Of a stretch of DNA of 64,000 nucleotides, positions 48,532 through 59,595 are shown one piece after another. The position numbers and the translations under genes are program-made. The notes under the pieces are model-generated. The model did no database searches. It had not been told where the DNA came from and saw nothing but the letters and a program-made list of their open reading frames with translations. Within the stretch, counting starts at the first letter, position 1, and every line of letters begins with the position of its first letter. This DNA is from Xanthobacteraceae bacterium (GTDB lineage: Bacteria; Pseudomonadota; Alphaproteobacteria; Rhizobiales; Xanthobacteraceae). Location of the stretch: the NCBI GenBank assembly GCA_022841625.1, contig JALHRD010000014.1:80170-144169 (forward strand). The letters run 5' to 3'.

Positions 48532-49331
48532 CGCACCTGACGCAATTGCGTGATCTCGCGCGTGCCGCCCTGGACCGCTGCGAGCTGACGGAAGATGTCA
48601 TGCGCCTCCTTGGCGATGGCATCGGCGATGTCCGCCAGCATCTTGCTGCCCTTCTCGGCGGTGGCGTGTTGCGGGCTGCCGAACCAGCCGGTCGGCGCGA
48701 TTGATCGGATATCGGTGAGCACTGGCTGATAGGCACGCGTTCGCCGCAGCTTGTCCATCTTGTGGCCATGGCCGTGCTCCGACGAATAGTCGATGCGATC
48801 GAGATGGACCAGACCGGGACTGTGCGCCAGCACGGCCAGCGCTTCGATCTCGCCGCCATGGGTGAGCCCACCGCAGGAATGGCCGTAGAGTTCCTCGGCG
48901 ACATAGCAAGCTTGCACGGTCAGAACGCTCATGCCGTGGTCGCGATGCAGCGATTCCGCCGTGATGGCCAGCGACGGGATATTGCCTTCGTGCCAGTTGA
49001 TAATGATGAGTTGCCTGGCGCCATGCTTGGCGGTCGAGACGCAGGTCTCGGTCTGCACCCGCATATAGGTGTCGGGCGTCAGGGTGATTGTCCCCTCATA
49101 AGGCATATGCATCGGCGTTACACCGAACGGCGTCGCCGGCAGCACCAGACCGTCCATCCGCTCTGCGACCGCGTGCGAAATAATATTGGCCGCCAGTGTG
49201 TCGGTCCCAGTCGGCAGATGCGGGCCGTGCTGCTCGACGCTGCCACATGGCAGGATCACCAGCGGGTTCTTCTTGAGCTGCGCGGCGATTTCCGGCTGCG
49301 TCAGGTCTGCGAAATAACGGCTAGGCAACAT
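48528..49331 (-). CDS. Creatininase family amidohydrolase
   Basis: 267 residues from ATG 49331 (MLPSRYFADLTQPEIAA). Metal ligands are in LPCGSVEQHGPHLPTGTDT (Glu, His and Asp) and in INWHEGN, which replaces the more common NGHGGN or NGHYEN; HGGEIEALAVLAHSP comes later. The family hydrolyses cyclic amides or formamides such as creatinine and FAPy. Creatinine itself is not implied. It overlaps the Gfo/Idh/MocA gene by 11 bases. Confidence 0.9.
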   Translation of the reverse strand: MLPSRYFADLTQPEIAAQLKKNPLVILPCGSVEQHGPHLPTGTDTLAANIISHAVAERMDGLVLPATPFGVTPMHMPYEGTITLTPDTYMRVQTETCVSTAKHGARQLIIINWHEGNIPSLAITAESLHRDHGMSVLTVQACYVAEELYGHSCGGLTHGGEIEALAVLAHSPGLVHLDRIDYSSEHGHGHKMDKLRRTRAYQPVLTDIRSIAPTGWFGSPQHATAEKGSKMLADIADAIAKEAHDIFRQLAAVQGGTREITQLRQVR

Positions 49332-50412
49332 TGCGGCTTCCTTCCGCGAGCTTCTTGTGCGCTTCGGCGATGACGTCGGCAATCCGCACCGCCTGACCCT
49401 GACGCTCGATCGAGCGCAGCCCCGCATAGACCACGGCAAGCGCTACATTGCCGTTACGCGCGTTCAGCTCATTCGATCGTCCGGTCCGGCAGCTTTCCGC
49501 GAACATATCAAGCTCGGCGCGGAACATATCGCTCGCGGGAACCGGCAGTTCCTCGCGCTTGCCATAACCATCCTTGCCGCGCTGGATGTAGAGCGTTGAA
49601 GTCTGGTGCAGATTCTCGGGTGTATCCCAAGTGCCGAAATCGATCTCGTAATGCATCAGCCCCTTGGAGCCGAACACCCGCACGCAGAACACGCCGGGCG
49701 AGGTCCAAGAGCTGCCGACATAGCCAATCTTGCCGTCGGCGAATTTCAAGACCGTCATTGACTGATCGTCCACCTCGGCGCCGACCGGCGACAGTTTGGA
49801 AGCGGTCGAACTCGCCTCCAAAATCTCGCCGCCCAGATAGTGCAGCACATCGAACTGGTGGATCGCAAGTTGCGAGAGCGGGCCGCCGGGCGCACGATCC
49901 TTGTACCACCGCCACGCTTTTGGCGTCAGCTCGAGCGCGCGCTCGTTTGAGAAATTAGCCTCCATGAAGCCAACCCGGCCGAGTTCGCCGGCCTGAATGG
50001 CTTCGCCAATGGTGCGAATGCCAGCCATCAACCGCGCGCTGTGCCCGACTGTCACCGTGACCCCAAAGGTTTTTTCCAGCGCTTCGATCGCAAGTCCCTC
50101 TTCCAGGGTGCTGGCAATTGGCTTCTCGGTGTAAACATGCTTGCCGGCTTTCGCGACTTCGCGGGCGAGCGGCAAATGCTGCTCGTTCGGAACCGTGAGA
50201 ATCACGCCTTTGATATTTGGGTCAGCCAACAAGGCGGCGAGGTCTGGCGCGCCCCTCACACCGAATTCGGCCTGAAACGCCGCACGGCTCTCCTCCGAGC
50301 GGCTGAAGCCAGCAACAATTTCGATTGCGTTCGAGGCGCGCGCGGCGCGGGTCAACACTTTGGCCCAACGACCGAGGCCGACAATACCGACATTGACGCG
50401 GTTCCCAGTCAT
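49321..50412 (-). CDS. Gfo/Idh/MocA family oxidoreductase
   Basis: 363 residues from ATG 50412 (MTGNRVNVGIVGLGRWAKVL). The nucleotide loop is GIVGLGRWA and the family motif is HVYTEKPIASTLEEG (EKP, Lys catalytic). WYKDRAPGGPLSQLAIHQFDVLHYLGG holds the H and D of the substrate site. The family oxidises or reduces sugar-like cyclic compounds with NAD(P). It is the first gene of the four-gene unit ending at 47163. The combination with an amidohydrolase and a cupin suggests breakdown of an unidentified amide-bearing carbon source. Confidence 0.92.
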   Translation of the reverse strand: MTGNRVNVGIVGLGRWAKVLTRAARASNAIEIVAGFSRSEESRAAFQAEFGVRGAPDLAALLADPNIKGVILTVPNEQHLPLAREVAKAGKHVYTEKPIASTLEEGLAIEALEKTFGVTVTVGHSARLMAGIRTIGEAIQAGELGRVGFMEANFSNERALELTPKAWRWYKDRAPGGPLSQLAIHQFDVLHYLGGEILEASSTASKLSPVGAEVDDQSMTVLKFADGKIGYVGSSWTSPGVFCVRVFGSKGLMHYEIDFGTWDTPENLHQTSTLYIQRGKDGYGKREELPVPASDMFRAELDMFAESCRTGRSNELNARNGNVALAVVYAGLRSIERQGQAVRIADVIAEAHKKLAEGSRNVA

Positions 50413-50482
50413 CGCAGCCGCCCCATCTTGCTGAAATCGTCTGCATATCCGTAGCATCGCCAAAGTGCGAGCGCCACGCGAT

Positions 50483-51217
50483 TTATCGGATCGGCGCGAT
50501 GGCCGCCCCGAGCGTGACGCTCGGCATCGCGTTGGTGCCGGTCTGCACCAGCACGACCGCGGCGTCGATGTCATCGCCCGCGAGATCACGCAACGGCACG
50601 CTCCAGCGATGGGTCACCGCGCTCCAGGGGCCAAGATCGACCCACTGCCGCGCGACGTTGTGATAGGTGATGGTGCGGCCTTTATTTTCGCCGCGCGCGA
50701 TTGCCACCGTCACCGATTTGGCCAGCGCCCACACCGATACGCTCGCGAAGACCGCCGGCGCGCCACTCGGTAACTCGATTGTCAATTGGTCGCTGGCGCG
50801 CGTCGCGCGGACCGGTACAGACATCACGGTCTTGTTCTGGCGGCTCTTGCCGATCGCCGTCTCAATGGCGGATCGGTCGCTTCCGAGTGCATGCACGGCG
50901 CCATTCACCACCACCTGCGGCGTGTAGCGCTCACGATCGCCGCGCGATTTCGAATAACCTTGCCAGCGCACGGTATTGCGCGGATGGGCGAGCGTATCCT
51001 TCCAACCGAGATAGTCCCAGACATCGATGGGAAGGCTGATCGCTACCAAAGACGGGTCGGCAGCCAGTTCGCCAAACAGGCGATCAGCCGCCGGACATGA
51101 CGAGCAGCCCTGACTGGTAAACAATTCCACCACGGCGCGCGGTTCGGCCCAAACCGGCGGCGGCGCCGCGGTCGAGCAAGCAGCGATCACAGCCAACGCA
51201 AGGCGTCGTTGCATCAT
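50483..51217 (-). CDS. DUF1223 secreted thioredoxin-fold protein
   Basis: 244 residues. The N-terminus MMQRRLALAVIAACSTAAPPPVWA is a signal peptide. AVVELFTSQGCSSCPAADRLFGELA holds a CxxC motif at the start of a thioredoxin-like fold, and YTPQVVVNGAVHALGSD corresponds to the cis-proline region. DUF1223 has no assigned role; a periplasmic redox function is plausible. It lies just downstream of acnA on the same strand, an arrangement common in Rhizobiales. Confidence 0.92.
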   Translation of the reverse strand: MMQRRLALAVIAACSTAAPPPVWAEPRAVVELFTSQGCSSCPAADRLFGELAADPSLVAISLPIDVWDYLGWKDTLAHPRNTVRWQGYSKSRGDRERYTPQVVVNGAVHALGSDRSAIETAIGKSRQNKTVMSVPVRATRASDQLTIELPSGAPAVFASVSVWALAKSVTVAIARGENKGRTITYHNVARQWVDLGPWSAVTHRWSVPLRDLAGDDIDAAVVLVQTGTNAMPSVTLGAAIAPIR

Positions 51218-51296
51218 GCCGATCTCCGCGCTCCCGCGAGCCGATCCTTAACGCAGCACCGCCGGCAACCCTACAGGGCGCACCGATCACCGGCCA

Positions 51297-51319
51297 CTCA
51301 CTTCGCGGTGAGGGGGCCG

Positions 51320-51341
<22 letters not shown>
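51297..51341 (-). terminator. Tandem hairpins at the acnA 3' end
   Basis: A perfect 10-bp stem (51317-51326 with 51332-51341; CCGTCAGCTC / GAGCTGACGG) includes the acnA stop codon (51320-51322). A second small stem CTCAC / GTGAG lies at 51297-51312. There is no T-run, so this may be a Rho-type end or a stability element rather than an intrinsic terminator. Confidence 0.5.
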
Positions 51342-54109
<2,768 letters not shown>

Positions 54110-54200
54110 GAGGGCAGATTCCCATCCCACCGGATGATGTTGAGGCAAGGCTAAAGGCGGTAATAATCTACCGGTGTGCCCCTTGTCGCCGGTTGCGACA

Positions 54201-54229
54201 TTCGGGCGCTCACGGTTCGCGCGCCCGAA
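54201..54229. promoter_or_regulatory. Inverted repeat between acnA and ccmA
   Basis: TTCGGGCGC (54201-54209) and GCGCCCGAA (54221-54229) are perfect 9-base arms with an 11-base spacer. It lies in the 248-base divergent region, about 92-120 bases upstream of acnA. It could be a regulator site or a leader hairpin in the acnA transcript. Confidence 0.4.
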
Positions 54230-54357
54230 CGAACGGGTTTATAAGGGCTTTTGTCGTGCTGTTCCAGAAAATCGATTCTCGTCAACAAGATGCCAGGCAA
54301 GTGCCGGGGTTTTCGGGGCTCCGCCACGAAGGCCTCAAACGCACTGGGGCCGCCTGA

Positions 54358-54984
54358 ATGGCCCAATTTCGGCAGCCGGCCCGGCTTTTGGCCACAGAAC
54401 TGGCCTGTTTGCGCGGCGACCGGAGCGTCTTTACCGGACTGAGCTTTGCTGTCGGGGCGGGCCAGGCCCTCATGGTGAACGGGCCTAACGGGGCCGGCAA
54501 ATCCTCATTACTGCGGCTTATCGCCGGGTTGGTTCGAATCGAGGCCGGGCAGTTGGTGTTGGAGGGCGGCAACCCCGAAGCCACCCCGGGCGAGCAAGCG
54601 CATTATTTGGGCCATCAGGACGCGCTCAAACCGTCGCTCAGCGTCATCGAAAATCTCGATTTTTGGGTGCGGTACCTGGGCGGCGGCATGACCGGGACCG
54701 GCGCGGCGCTGGACACGGTCGGGCTCAGCCGGATCTTGAATCTGCCAGCCGCTTACCTCTCGGCCGGCCAACGGCGGCGGCTGTCGATCGCGCGGCTGAT
54801 TGCCGTCGCACGGCCGGTTTGGCTGCTCGACGAGCCCACATCCGCACTCGATGCAACGGCGCAGGCCATGCTTGCCGGCCTGATGCGGCAGCACCTCGCC
54901 AATGGCGGCATGATCCTCGCCGCGACCCACGGGCCGATCGGATTGGACGGCGCGAAGGAACTGCGGCTGGGAGGCGCGCCATGA
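54358..54984 (+). CDS. ccmA: Haem exporter ATP-binding protein CcmA
   Basis: 208 residues. Walker A is [15 protein letters not shown], the signature is [15 protein letters not shown] and Walker B is [11 protein letters not shown]. Length and sequence fit CcmA of the cytochrome c maturation system I, which with CcmB releases holo-CcmE from CcmC. It starts the ccmABCDG operon; its stop overlaps the ccmB start as ATGA. The divergent position to acnA is a Rhizobiales hallmark. Confidence 0.95.
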   Translation: MAQFRQPARLLATELACLRGDRSVFTGLSFAVGAGQALMVNGPNGAGKSSLLRLIAGLVRIEAGQLVLEGGNPEATPGEQAHYLGHQDALKPSLSVIENLDFWVRYLGGGMTGTGAALDTVGLSRILNLPAAYLSAGQRRRLSIARLIAVARPVWLLDEPTSALDATAQAMLAGLMRQHLANGGMILAATHGPIGLDGAKELRLGGAP

Positions 54985-55649
54985 CGGCGCTTGCCAACAT
55001 CTTCCTTCGCGACATGCGGCTATCGGTCCGGCTTGGCGGCGGCGCGCTCATCGGCGTGTTGTTCTTCCTGATTGTGGTCACGCTGATGCCGTTCGCGATT
55101 GGCCCGGATCTCGCACTGCTCGCGCGCATTGGTCCCGCGATCCTCTGGCTTGGTGCATTGCTCGCAAGCCTGCTTGCGCTCGACCGCCTGATCGCCGCCG
55201 ACTACGAGGACGGCTCATTAGATCTCATCCTGATGGCGCGTGTGCCGCTTGAACTATCGTTGGCCTCCAAAGCATTGGCGCATTGGTTGACCACCGGCCT
55301 ACCGCTGGTCATCGCGGCGCCTCTGCTTGGTCTCCTGCTCAATCTCGATCCCACCGCAACCGGTGCGGTGGCGTTGACGCTGTTAGCCGGGACGCCGGCC
55401 TTGACTTTTATCGGCCTGATTGGCGCGTCACTGACAGTGGCGCTCCGGCGCGGCGGGCTGCTGATTGCGGTGCTGGTGCTGCCGCTCGCGGTTCCAGTCT
55501 TGATATTTGGCGTCGCGGCCTCAAATGCGGCAATCGTTGGGCCGGTGCCGTTCGGGACCCCGTTCACGATCCTCTGTGCGCTCACCCTCATGAGCGCCGT
55601 GGTCGGCCCGTTCGCGGCCGCGGCGGCCCTGCGACACGGGTTGGAATGA
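54981..55649 (+). CDS. ccmB: Haem exporter permease CcmB
   Basis: 222 residues from ATG 54981 ([21 protein letters not shown]). Six hydrophobic segments match CcmB. Family blocks are [42 protein letters not shown] and [17 protein letters not shown] at the C-terminus. It is the membrane partner of CcmA. The 4-base overlap with ccmA implies coupled translation. A 51-base gap follows before ccmC. Confidence 0.95.
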   Translation: MTALANIFLRDMRLSVRLGGGALIGVLFFLIVVTLMPFAIGPDLALLARIGPAILWLGALLASLLALDRLIAADYEDGSLDLILMARVPLELSLASKALAHWLTTGLPLVIAAPLLGLLLNLDPTATGAVALTLLAGTPALTFIGLIGASLTVALRRGGLLIAVLVLPLAVPVLIFGVAASNAAIVGPVPFGTPFTILCALTLMSAVVGPFAAAAALRHGLE

Positions 55650-55700
55650 TGCTAAGAATGCGCCACCATTGACAATATGCGAGCGCGTTGACAATCACCC

Positions 55701-56432
55701 ATGCCCTTAATCGATCTCGCCAACCCGACACGCTTTCTGACGCTTGCAAGCCGCGCCCTGCCGTGGCTCACGATCGCGACGCTGGCTGCGTTCGCGGTCG
55801 GCATCGGCTTGATCGCAAGCGCGCCGGATGATTACCAGCAGGGCGCGACCGTAAAGATCATGTTCATTCACGTGCCGGCGGCCTGGCTCGCGATGGGATG
55901 CTGGAGCGTGATGAGCATTGCGGCGCTCGGCACGCTGGTCTGGCGCCATCCGCTTGCCGACGTCGCCGGCAAGGCCGCCGCTCCACTCGGCGCGGCGTTC
56001 ACCGCCATGTGCCTGATTACCGGTATGCTGTGGGGCCGGCCGATGTGGGGCACCTATTGGGTTTGGGACGGACGCCTGACGTCGGTGCTGGTGCTGTTCC
56101 TGATGTATCTCGGCGTGCTGGCGCTTTGGCGCACGGTCGAGGACCCGGCCCGCGCCGGTCGCGCCGCGGCCGTGTTGACCTTGGTTGGCGCCATCAACCT
56201 GCCGATCATCAAATTCTCCGTCGATTGGTGGGCAACGCTGCACCAGCCTGCCTCAGTACTGCGGCTGGGCGGCCCAGCCATTCATGCGAGCCTACTGACC
56301 CCGCTTCTGGTCATGGCGCTCGCCTTCCTGCTGCTGTTTCTAACGCTGCATCTTGCCGCCATGCGCAATGAGATCATGCGGCGACGCATCCGCGCCATGC
56401 TGGTGCGAGAGGCAGAGAGCGCCGCACAATGA
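55701..56432 (+). CDS. ccmC: Haem-handling protein CcmC (heme ABC transporter permease)
   Basis: 243 residues with six membrane segments. The tryptophan-rich WWD-type signature is GRPMWGTYWVWDGRLTSVLVLF. External histidines flank it (FIHVPAAWLA and the ATLHQPAS region) and ligate haem. CcmC loads haem onto CcmE in the periplasm. TTGACAAT occurs twice in the 51 bases upstream, which might include a weak promoter. The stop overlaps ccmD as ATGA. Confidence 0.96.
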   Translation: MPLIDLANPTRFLTLASRALPWLTIATLAAFAVGIGLIASAPDDYQQGATVKIMFIHVPAAWLAMGCWSVMSIAALGTLVWRHPLADVAGKAAAPLGAAFTAMCLITGMLWGRPMWGTYWVWDGRLTSVLVLFLMYLGVLALWRTVEDPARAGRAAAVLTLVGAINLPIIKFSVDWWATLHQPASVLRLGGPAIHASLLTPLLVMALAFLLLFLTLHLAAMRNEIMRRRIRAMLVREAESAAQ

Positions 56433-56608
56433 ATCTCGGCCCACACGCATTTTTCATTGTCGGCGCTTACGGCGCTGCGGCCTTTATTGTTGCCGTCGTG
56501 GTCGGCTGGGTTGCGCTCGATTACCGGCGGCAAACCCGCGCGCTGGCCGAACTCGAAGCGCGCGGCGTGACGCGACGCTCGGATCGGCCGAGTGGAGCCC
56601 CGTCATGA
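56429..56608 (+). CDS. ccmD: Small membrane protein CcmD
   Basis: 59 residues, starting MNLGPHAFFIVGAYGAAAFIV. One membrane segment (about 7-28) is followed by a charged cytoplasmic tail LDYRRQTRALAELEARG, the standard CcmD layout. CcmD helps release holo-CcmE from CcmC. ATGA overlaps join it to both neighbours: ccmC at 56429-56432 and ccmG at 56605-56608. It is short and easily missed by gene callers. Confidence 0.93.
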   Translation: MNLGPHAFFIVGAYGAAAFIVAVVVGWVALDYRRQTRALAELEARGVTRRSDRPSGAPS

Positions 56609-57207
56609 CTGCGACCAAGACACCGGATGCCGGTCACGCGCGCCGCCGCAAGCTGATCGCCTATGTGCCGCTGGCAATCTTTCTCGCGCTCGCGCTCTTG
56701 TTTCTGATCAGGCTCGGCGCCGGCGATATCTCCCGCGTGCCATCGGCCCTGATCGGCAAGCCCGCGCCACAAACCGTGCTGGCGCCTCTCGCCGGTCTCG
56801 AACGCGACGGCAAGCCGGTGCCCGGCCTCAACCCCGCGGATTTCATCGGCGCCGTGAGCGTCGTCAATGTCTGGGCGTCCTGGTGTATCCCGTGCCACAC
56901 CGAGGCCCCGCTGCTGCTCAAACTCGCCGCTGACAAGCGCATCCGCGTGGTCGGCATCAACCAGGCCGACCAACCCGACAACGCGCGGCGGTTCCTCGGC
57001 CGCCACGGCAATCCGTTCGTCGCGGTTGGGGTCGATCCCAATCGCCGCGCCTCGATCGAATGGGGCGTCTATGGCGTGCCGGAAACCTTTGTGGTCGGAC
57101 GCGACGGCCGCATCGTCTACAAACTGATCGGCGAGATCACCGAGCGAAACCTTGAGACCAATCTCAAGCCGCAAATCGAAAAGGCGCTGGCGAGCCCGCC
57201 ATCGTGA
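56605..57207 (+). CDS. ccmG: Periplasmic thiol:disulphide oxidoreductase CcmG/DsbE
   Basis: 200 residues from ATG 56605. The N-terminal anchor (LIAYVPLAIFLALALLFLIRLG) holds a thioredoxin domain in the periplasm. The active site is WASWCIPCHTEAPLL, and GVYGVPETFVVGRDG contains the cis-proline. It reduces apocytochrome c haem-binding cysteines, usually with CcmH, which is not in this window. It ends the operon and converges on ispZ, 18 bases apart. Confidence 0.95.
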   Translation: MTATKTPDAGHARRRKLIAYVPLAIFLALALLFLIRLGAGDISRVPSALIGKPAPQTVLAPLAGLERDGKPVPGLNPADFIGAVSVVNVWASWCIPCHTEAPLLLKLAADKRIRVVGINQADQPDNARRFLGRHGNPFVAVGVDPNRRASIEWGVYGVPETFVVGRDGRIVYKLIGEITERNLETNLKPQIEKALASPPS

Positions 57208-57225
57208 TCCGATCGGCGCGGGCCA

Positions 57226-57876
57226 CTATTTCTCGCCCTTCTCCGTTTCCGTCACCGCATGCTTCTGCAACAGCGGAACCTGTGCCGCCGCAAAGAGGAA
57301 GGTCAGCGGGAGAAATCCAAATACCTTGAAACTCACCCAGGTATCGCTCGAAAAATTGCGCCAAATAATTTCGTTGAGAACCGCCAGCACCAGGAAGAAT
57401 ACGCCCCAGCGCATGGTGAGCTTGCGCCAGCCCTCGTCAGTGAGATGGAAAACCGAATCGAACACCATGCCAAGCAGCGACTTCTTGAAGACAAGCCCAC
57501 CGATCAGCACCGCGCCGAACAACACATAGACGATCGTTGGCTTAACCTTGATAAAGGTCTCGTTCTGAAGCGCCAGCGTCAGCCCGCCGAACACGACCAC
57601 GACAACCGCCGTGACAACCGGCATCACCGCAACGTGCCGGGTCAGCGAATAACTGATCGCGAGCGCAATAAGAACCGCCGGGACGAATACCGCGGTCGCA
57701 ACGAAAATGCCGGCTTGTTCGCCGGCGACAAGCGAAGCCGGCAAAACCGCGCCCAACAACGGCGCGAATAATTGCGGCCGGGCATTGGCAACAAAAAACA
57801 ACAGCAGCGGCCCGAGATCGAGCAGCAGTTTCAGGCCGGGACTGAGTTCGGGCTTTGGCTGGGTTTCGGGTGACAT
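57226..57876 (-). CDS. ispZ: Septation protein A / intracellular septation protein (IspZ/YciB)
   Basis: 216 residues from ATG 57876 ([32 protein letters not shown]). About six membrane segments and the family blocks [19 protein letters not shown] and [38 protein letters not shown]. The protein is linked to septum placement in Brucella and Shigella; the mechanism is unclear. Its stop is close to ccmG, and it follows ftsY, whose last bases lie beside its start region. Confidence 0.94.
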   Translation of the reverse strand: MSPETQPKPELSPGLKLLLDLGPLLLFFVANARPQLFAPLLGAVLPASLVAGEQAGIFVATAVFVPAVLIALAISYSLTRHVAVMPVVTAVVVVVFGGLTLALQNETFIKVKPTIVYVLFGAVLIGGLVFKKSLLGMVFDSVFHLTDEGWRKLTMRWGVFFLVLAVLNEIIWRNFSSDTWVSFKVFGFLPLTFLFAAAQVPLLQKHAVTETEKGEK

Positions 57877-57911
57877 GGGCGCTATGTAGCGCACCTTCCG
57901 CCCACTGTCAT

Positions 57912-58847
57912 TCACTCCAATCCGGCGATCGCACGGGCGAAATCCTTTGCTGTAAACGCCGCGAGATCGTCGATCCCCTCGCCGACACCGATAAAATGCA
58001 CCGGCAGCTTATGCTTGGCCGCGATTGCGACCAGAATGCCGCCGCGCGCGGTGCCGTCCAGCTTGGTCATAACCAGTCCAGTGACACCCGCCACTTTGCG
58101 GAACTCCTCGACTTGGGAGAGCGCATTTTGTCCGACGGTGGCGTCCAGAACCAGCAGCACCACATGCGGTGCTGCCGGGTCGAGTTTTTTCATCACCCGC
58201 ACCATCTTTTCGAGTTCGTCCATCAACGACGCTTTGTTTTGCAGCCGGCCGGCGGTATCGACCAGCAGCACGTCGATCTCCTCGCCCTTCGCCTCCACCA
58301 GCGCGTCATAGGCAAGCCCGGCAGCATCGGCGCCGGGTGCGCGCGCCAGCACCGAAGCGCCCGACCGTCCAGCCCAGATCGTCAATTGATCGATGGCGGC
58401 GGCCCGAAATGTGTCGCCAGCGCACAGCATCACGCTTCGGCCCTCATCATGGAACTTGGCGGCCAGCTTACCGATCGTCGTGGTCTTGCCCGAACCATTG
58501 ACGCCGACCACCAGGATCACAAACGGCTTGCCGTCGCCGATTGTCAGCGGCACCGCCACGGGCGCCAGGATTTTCTCAATCTCGTCGGCAAGGATCGTCT
58601 GCGATTCTTTGACATCCTGATAGCGCCCCTTGGCCATGACCGCCGCGATGCGGGCGGCGACATCGACACCGAGATCGGCGCGGATCAGCATGTCCTCGAT
58701 TTCCTCGATCCGTTCGGGCGTGAGCGGCCCGCGCGTGACCAAATCCGAGATTGCCGCACCAATGGCCGTCGAGGTGCGCTTGAGGCCGCCGGTGAGCCGC
58801 TGCCACCAGGATTGCTGGGGCGATTGTTTGGGCGTGCTGTCATTCAT
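57912..58847 (-). CDS. ftsY: Signal recognition particle receptor FtsY
   Basis: 311 residues from ATG 58847 ([26 protein letters not shown]). The N domain is followed by the G domain: P-loop [29 protein letters not shown] and [10 protein letters not shown]. The C-terminal [14 protein letters not shown] is typical. It docks SRP-ribosome complexes at the inner membrane. The acidic A domain is short, as in other Rhizobiales. The usual upstream partner mtaB is now 3.7 kb away because of an IS110 remnant and other genes, and there is no clear Shine-Dalgarno at normal spacing. Confidence 0.96.
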   Translation of the reverse strand: MNDSTPKQSPQQSWWQRLTGGLKRTSTAIGAAISDLVTRGPLTPERIEEIEDMLIRADLGVDVAARIAAVMAKGRYQDVKESQTILADEIEKILAPVAVPLTIGDGKPFVILVVGVNGSGKTTTIGKLAAKFHDEGRSVMLCAGDTFRAAAIDQLTIWAGRSGASVLARAPGADAAGLAYDALVEAKGEEIDVLLVDTAGRLQNKASLMDELEKMVRVMKKLDPAAPHVVLLVLDATVGQNALSQVEEFRKVAGVTGLVMTKLDGTARGGILVAIAAKHKLPVHFIGVGEGIDDLAAFTAKDFARAIAGLE

Positions 58848-58868
58848 GTTGCTAGACCGTATGTCCTT

Positions 58869-58954
58869 CCTTGTATGAGGCGACTCACCCTCGATGTGTG
58901 TTCGAGGGTTGCCCAGATGGGCCGGGTAGAGCCTCACACAAGGAGGGCGAGTCG
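58869..58954 (+). ncRNA. Structured left end of an IS110-family element (possible bridge-RNA remnant)
   Basis: Just before the transposase start there are nested inverted repeats. CCTTGTATGAGG (58869-58880) pairs with CCTCACACAAGG (58932-58943) with one mismatch. CGACTCACCCTC (58881-58892) pairs with GAGGGCGAGTCG (58943-58954) with one mismatch. A hairpin CCCTCGA-loop-TCGAGGG sits at 58888-58908. IS110 elements are known to encode a structured bridge RNA in this non-coding end. This copy may be only a piece of one, and RNA production is not shown. Confidence 0.4.
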
Positions 58955-59454
58955 TGGGACATCATAGCGAAGCTTTCATCGGTATCGATACGTCGAAGTT
59001 GCGCAATGCAGTGGCGATTGCGGAGGCCGGGCGGCAGGGCGAGGTGCGCTATCTCGGCGAGGTTGACACGAGCGAGGCGGCGACGCGCAAGCTGGTGGCC
59101 AAGCTGGCCGCCAAGTACGCGGAGTTGACGTTTTGCTATGAGGCGGGCCCGACCGGCTACGGCTTGCACCGGCTGGTCGAGAGCCTCGGTCACACATGCA
59201 TCGTGGTGGCGCCGTCGCTGATTCCAAAGAAGGCCGGCGATCGGGTGAAGACCAACCGGCGCGATGCGGAGGGTTTGGCGAAGCTCCTGCGGGCGGGCGA
59301 GTTGACGAGCGTCTGGGTTCCCGACGAGCGGCACGCGGCCATGCGGGAGCTGACGCGGGCACGCGATGCAAGCCGGCAGGATCTCACGCGCAAGTGGTCC
59401 GATTCTAACATTCGCATCCCATTTCCGCGCGCGATTTTGCGAATGTTAGAATGA
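58954..59454 (+). pseudogene. Truncated IS110-family transposase
   Basis: 166 codons, against about 340-400 in intact IS110 transposases. The N-terminal RuvC-like DEDD domain is present: Asp12 in IGIDTSK, Glu63 in CYEAGPTGYGL, Asp104 in KTNRRDAEGLAKLLRAGELTSVWVPD. Similarity appears to end at about residue 147 (RDASRQDLTR). The last ~20 codons come from unrelated palindromic DNA, and the C-terminal domain with the catalytic serine is missing. A good Shine-Dalgarno (AAGGAGG, 58940-58946) precedes GTG 58954. It is certainly inactive as a transposase. Confidence 0.88.
59402..59452. repeat. 15-bp inverted repeat with 21-nt spacer at the IS110 break
   Basis: ATTCTAACATTCGCA (59402-59416) and TGCGAATGTTAGAAT (59438-59452) are perfect inverted copies separated by 21 bases. 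The repeat begins within about 10 bases of the point where transposase similarity ends. It could be a small mobile element, a recombination site or a hairpin; the local sequence is more AT-rich than the neighbourhood. Confidence 0.8.
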
Positions 59455-59496
59455 AAACACCACTAGCAAGTATAGGACGCTAGCGACTATTTTAAT

Positions 59497-59574
59497 CCAG
59501 TGCGGCTTTGGTTAAGAAGTCCGCATGTCGGACTCGCCGGAAGAACGATGCGGACTTCTGAACCGCCGCACTGG
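59497..59574. repeat. 78-bp palindromic element upstream of the RluA-type gene
   Basis: The arms 59497-59526 and 59548-59574 match as inverted copies except for a 3-base gap and one mismatch. The inner 12 bases AGAAGTCCGCAT / ATGCGGACTTCT and the outer CCAGTGCGG / CCGCACTGG are perfect. The spacer is 21 bases. It ends 22 bases before the RluA-type start codon, so it would form a large hairpin in that gene's leader or act as a terminator for the IS fragment. Confidence 0.8.
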
Positions 59575-59595
59575 CTCTGTGATAGCGGTTCCGTC

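Noticed and set aside
48528..49331. Creatininase acting on creatinine
   Set aside because: The neighbours (Gfo/Idh/MocA, cupin, hydroxyacid dehydrogenase) are not creatine-pathway genes and the metal motif differs.
54151..54366. 71-codon leftward frame between acnA and ccmA
   Set aside because: No ribosome site or conserved look; it lies in the divergent promoter region.
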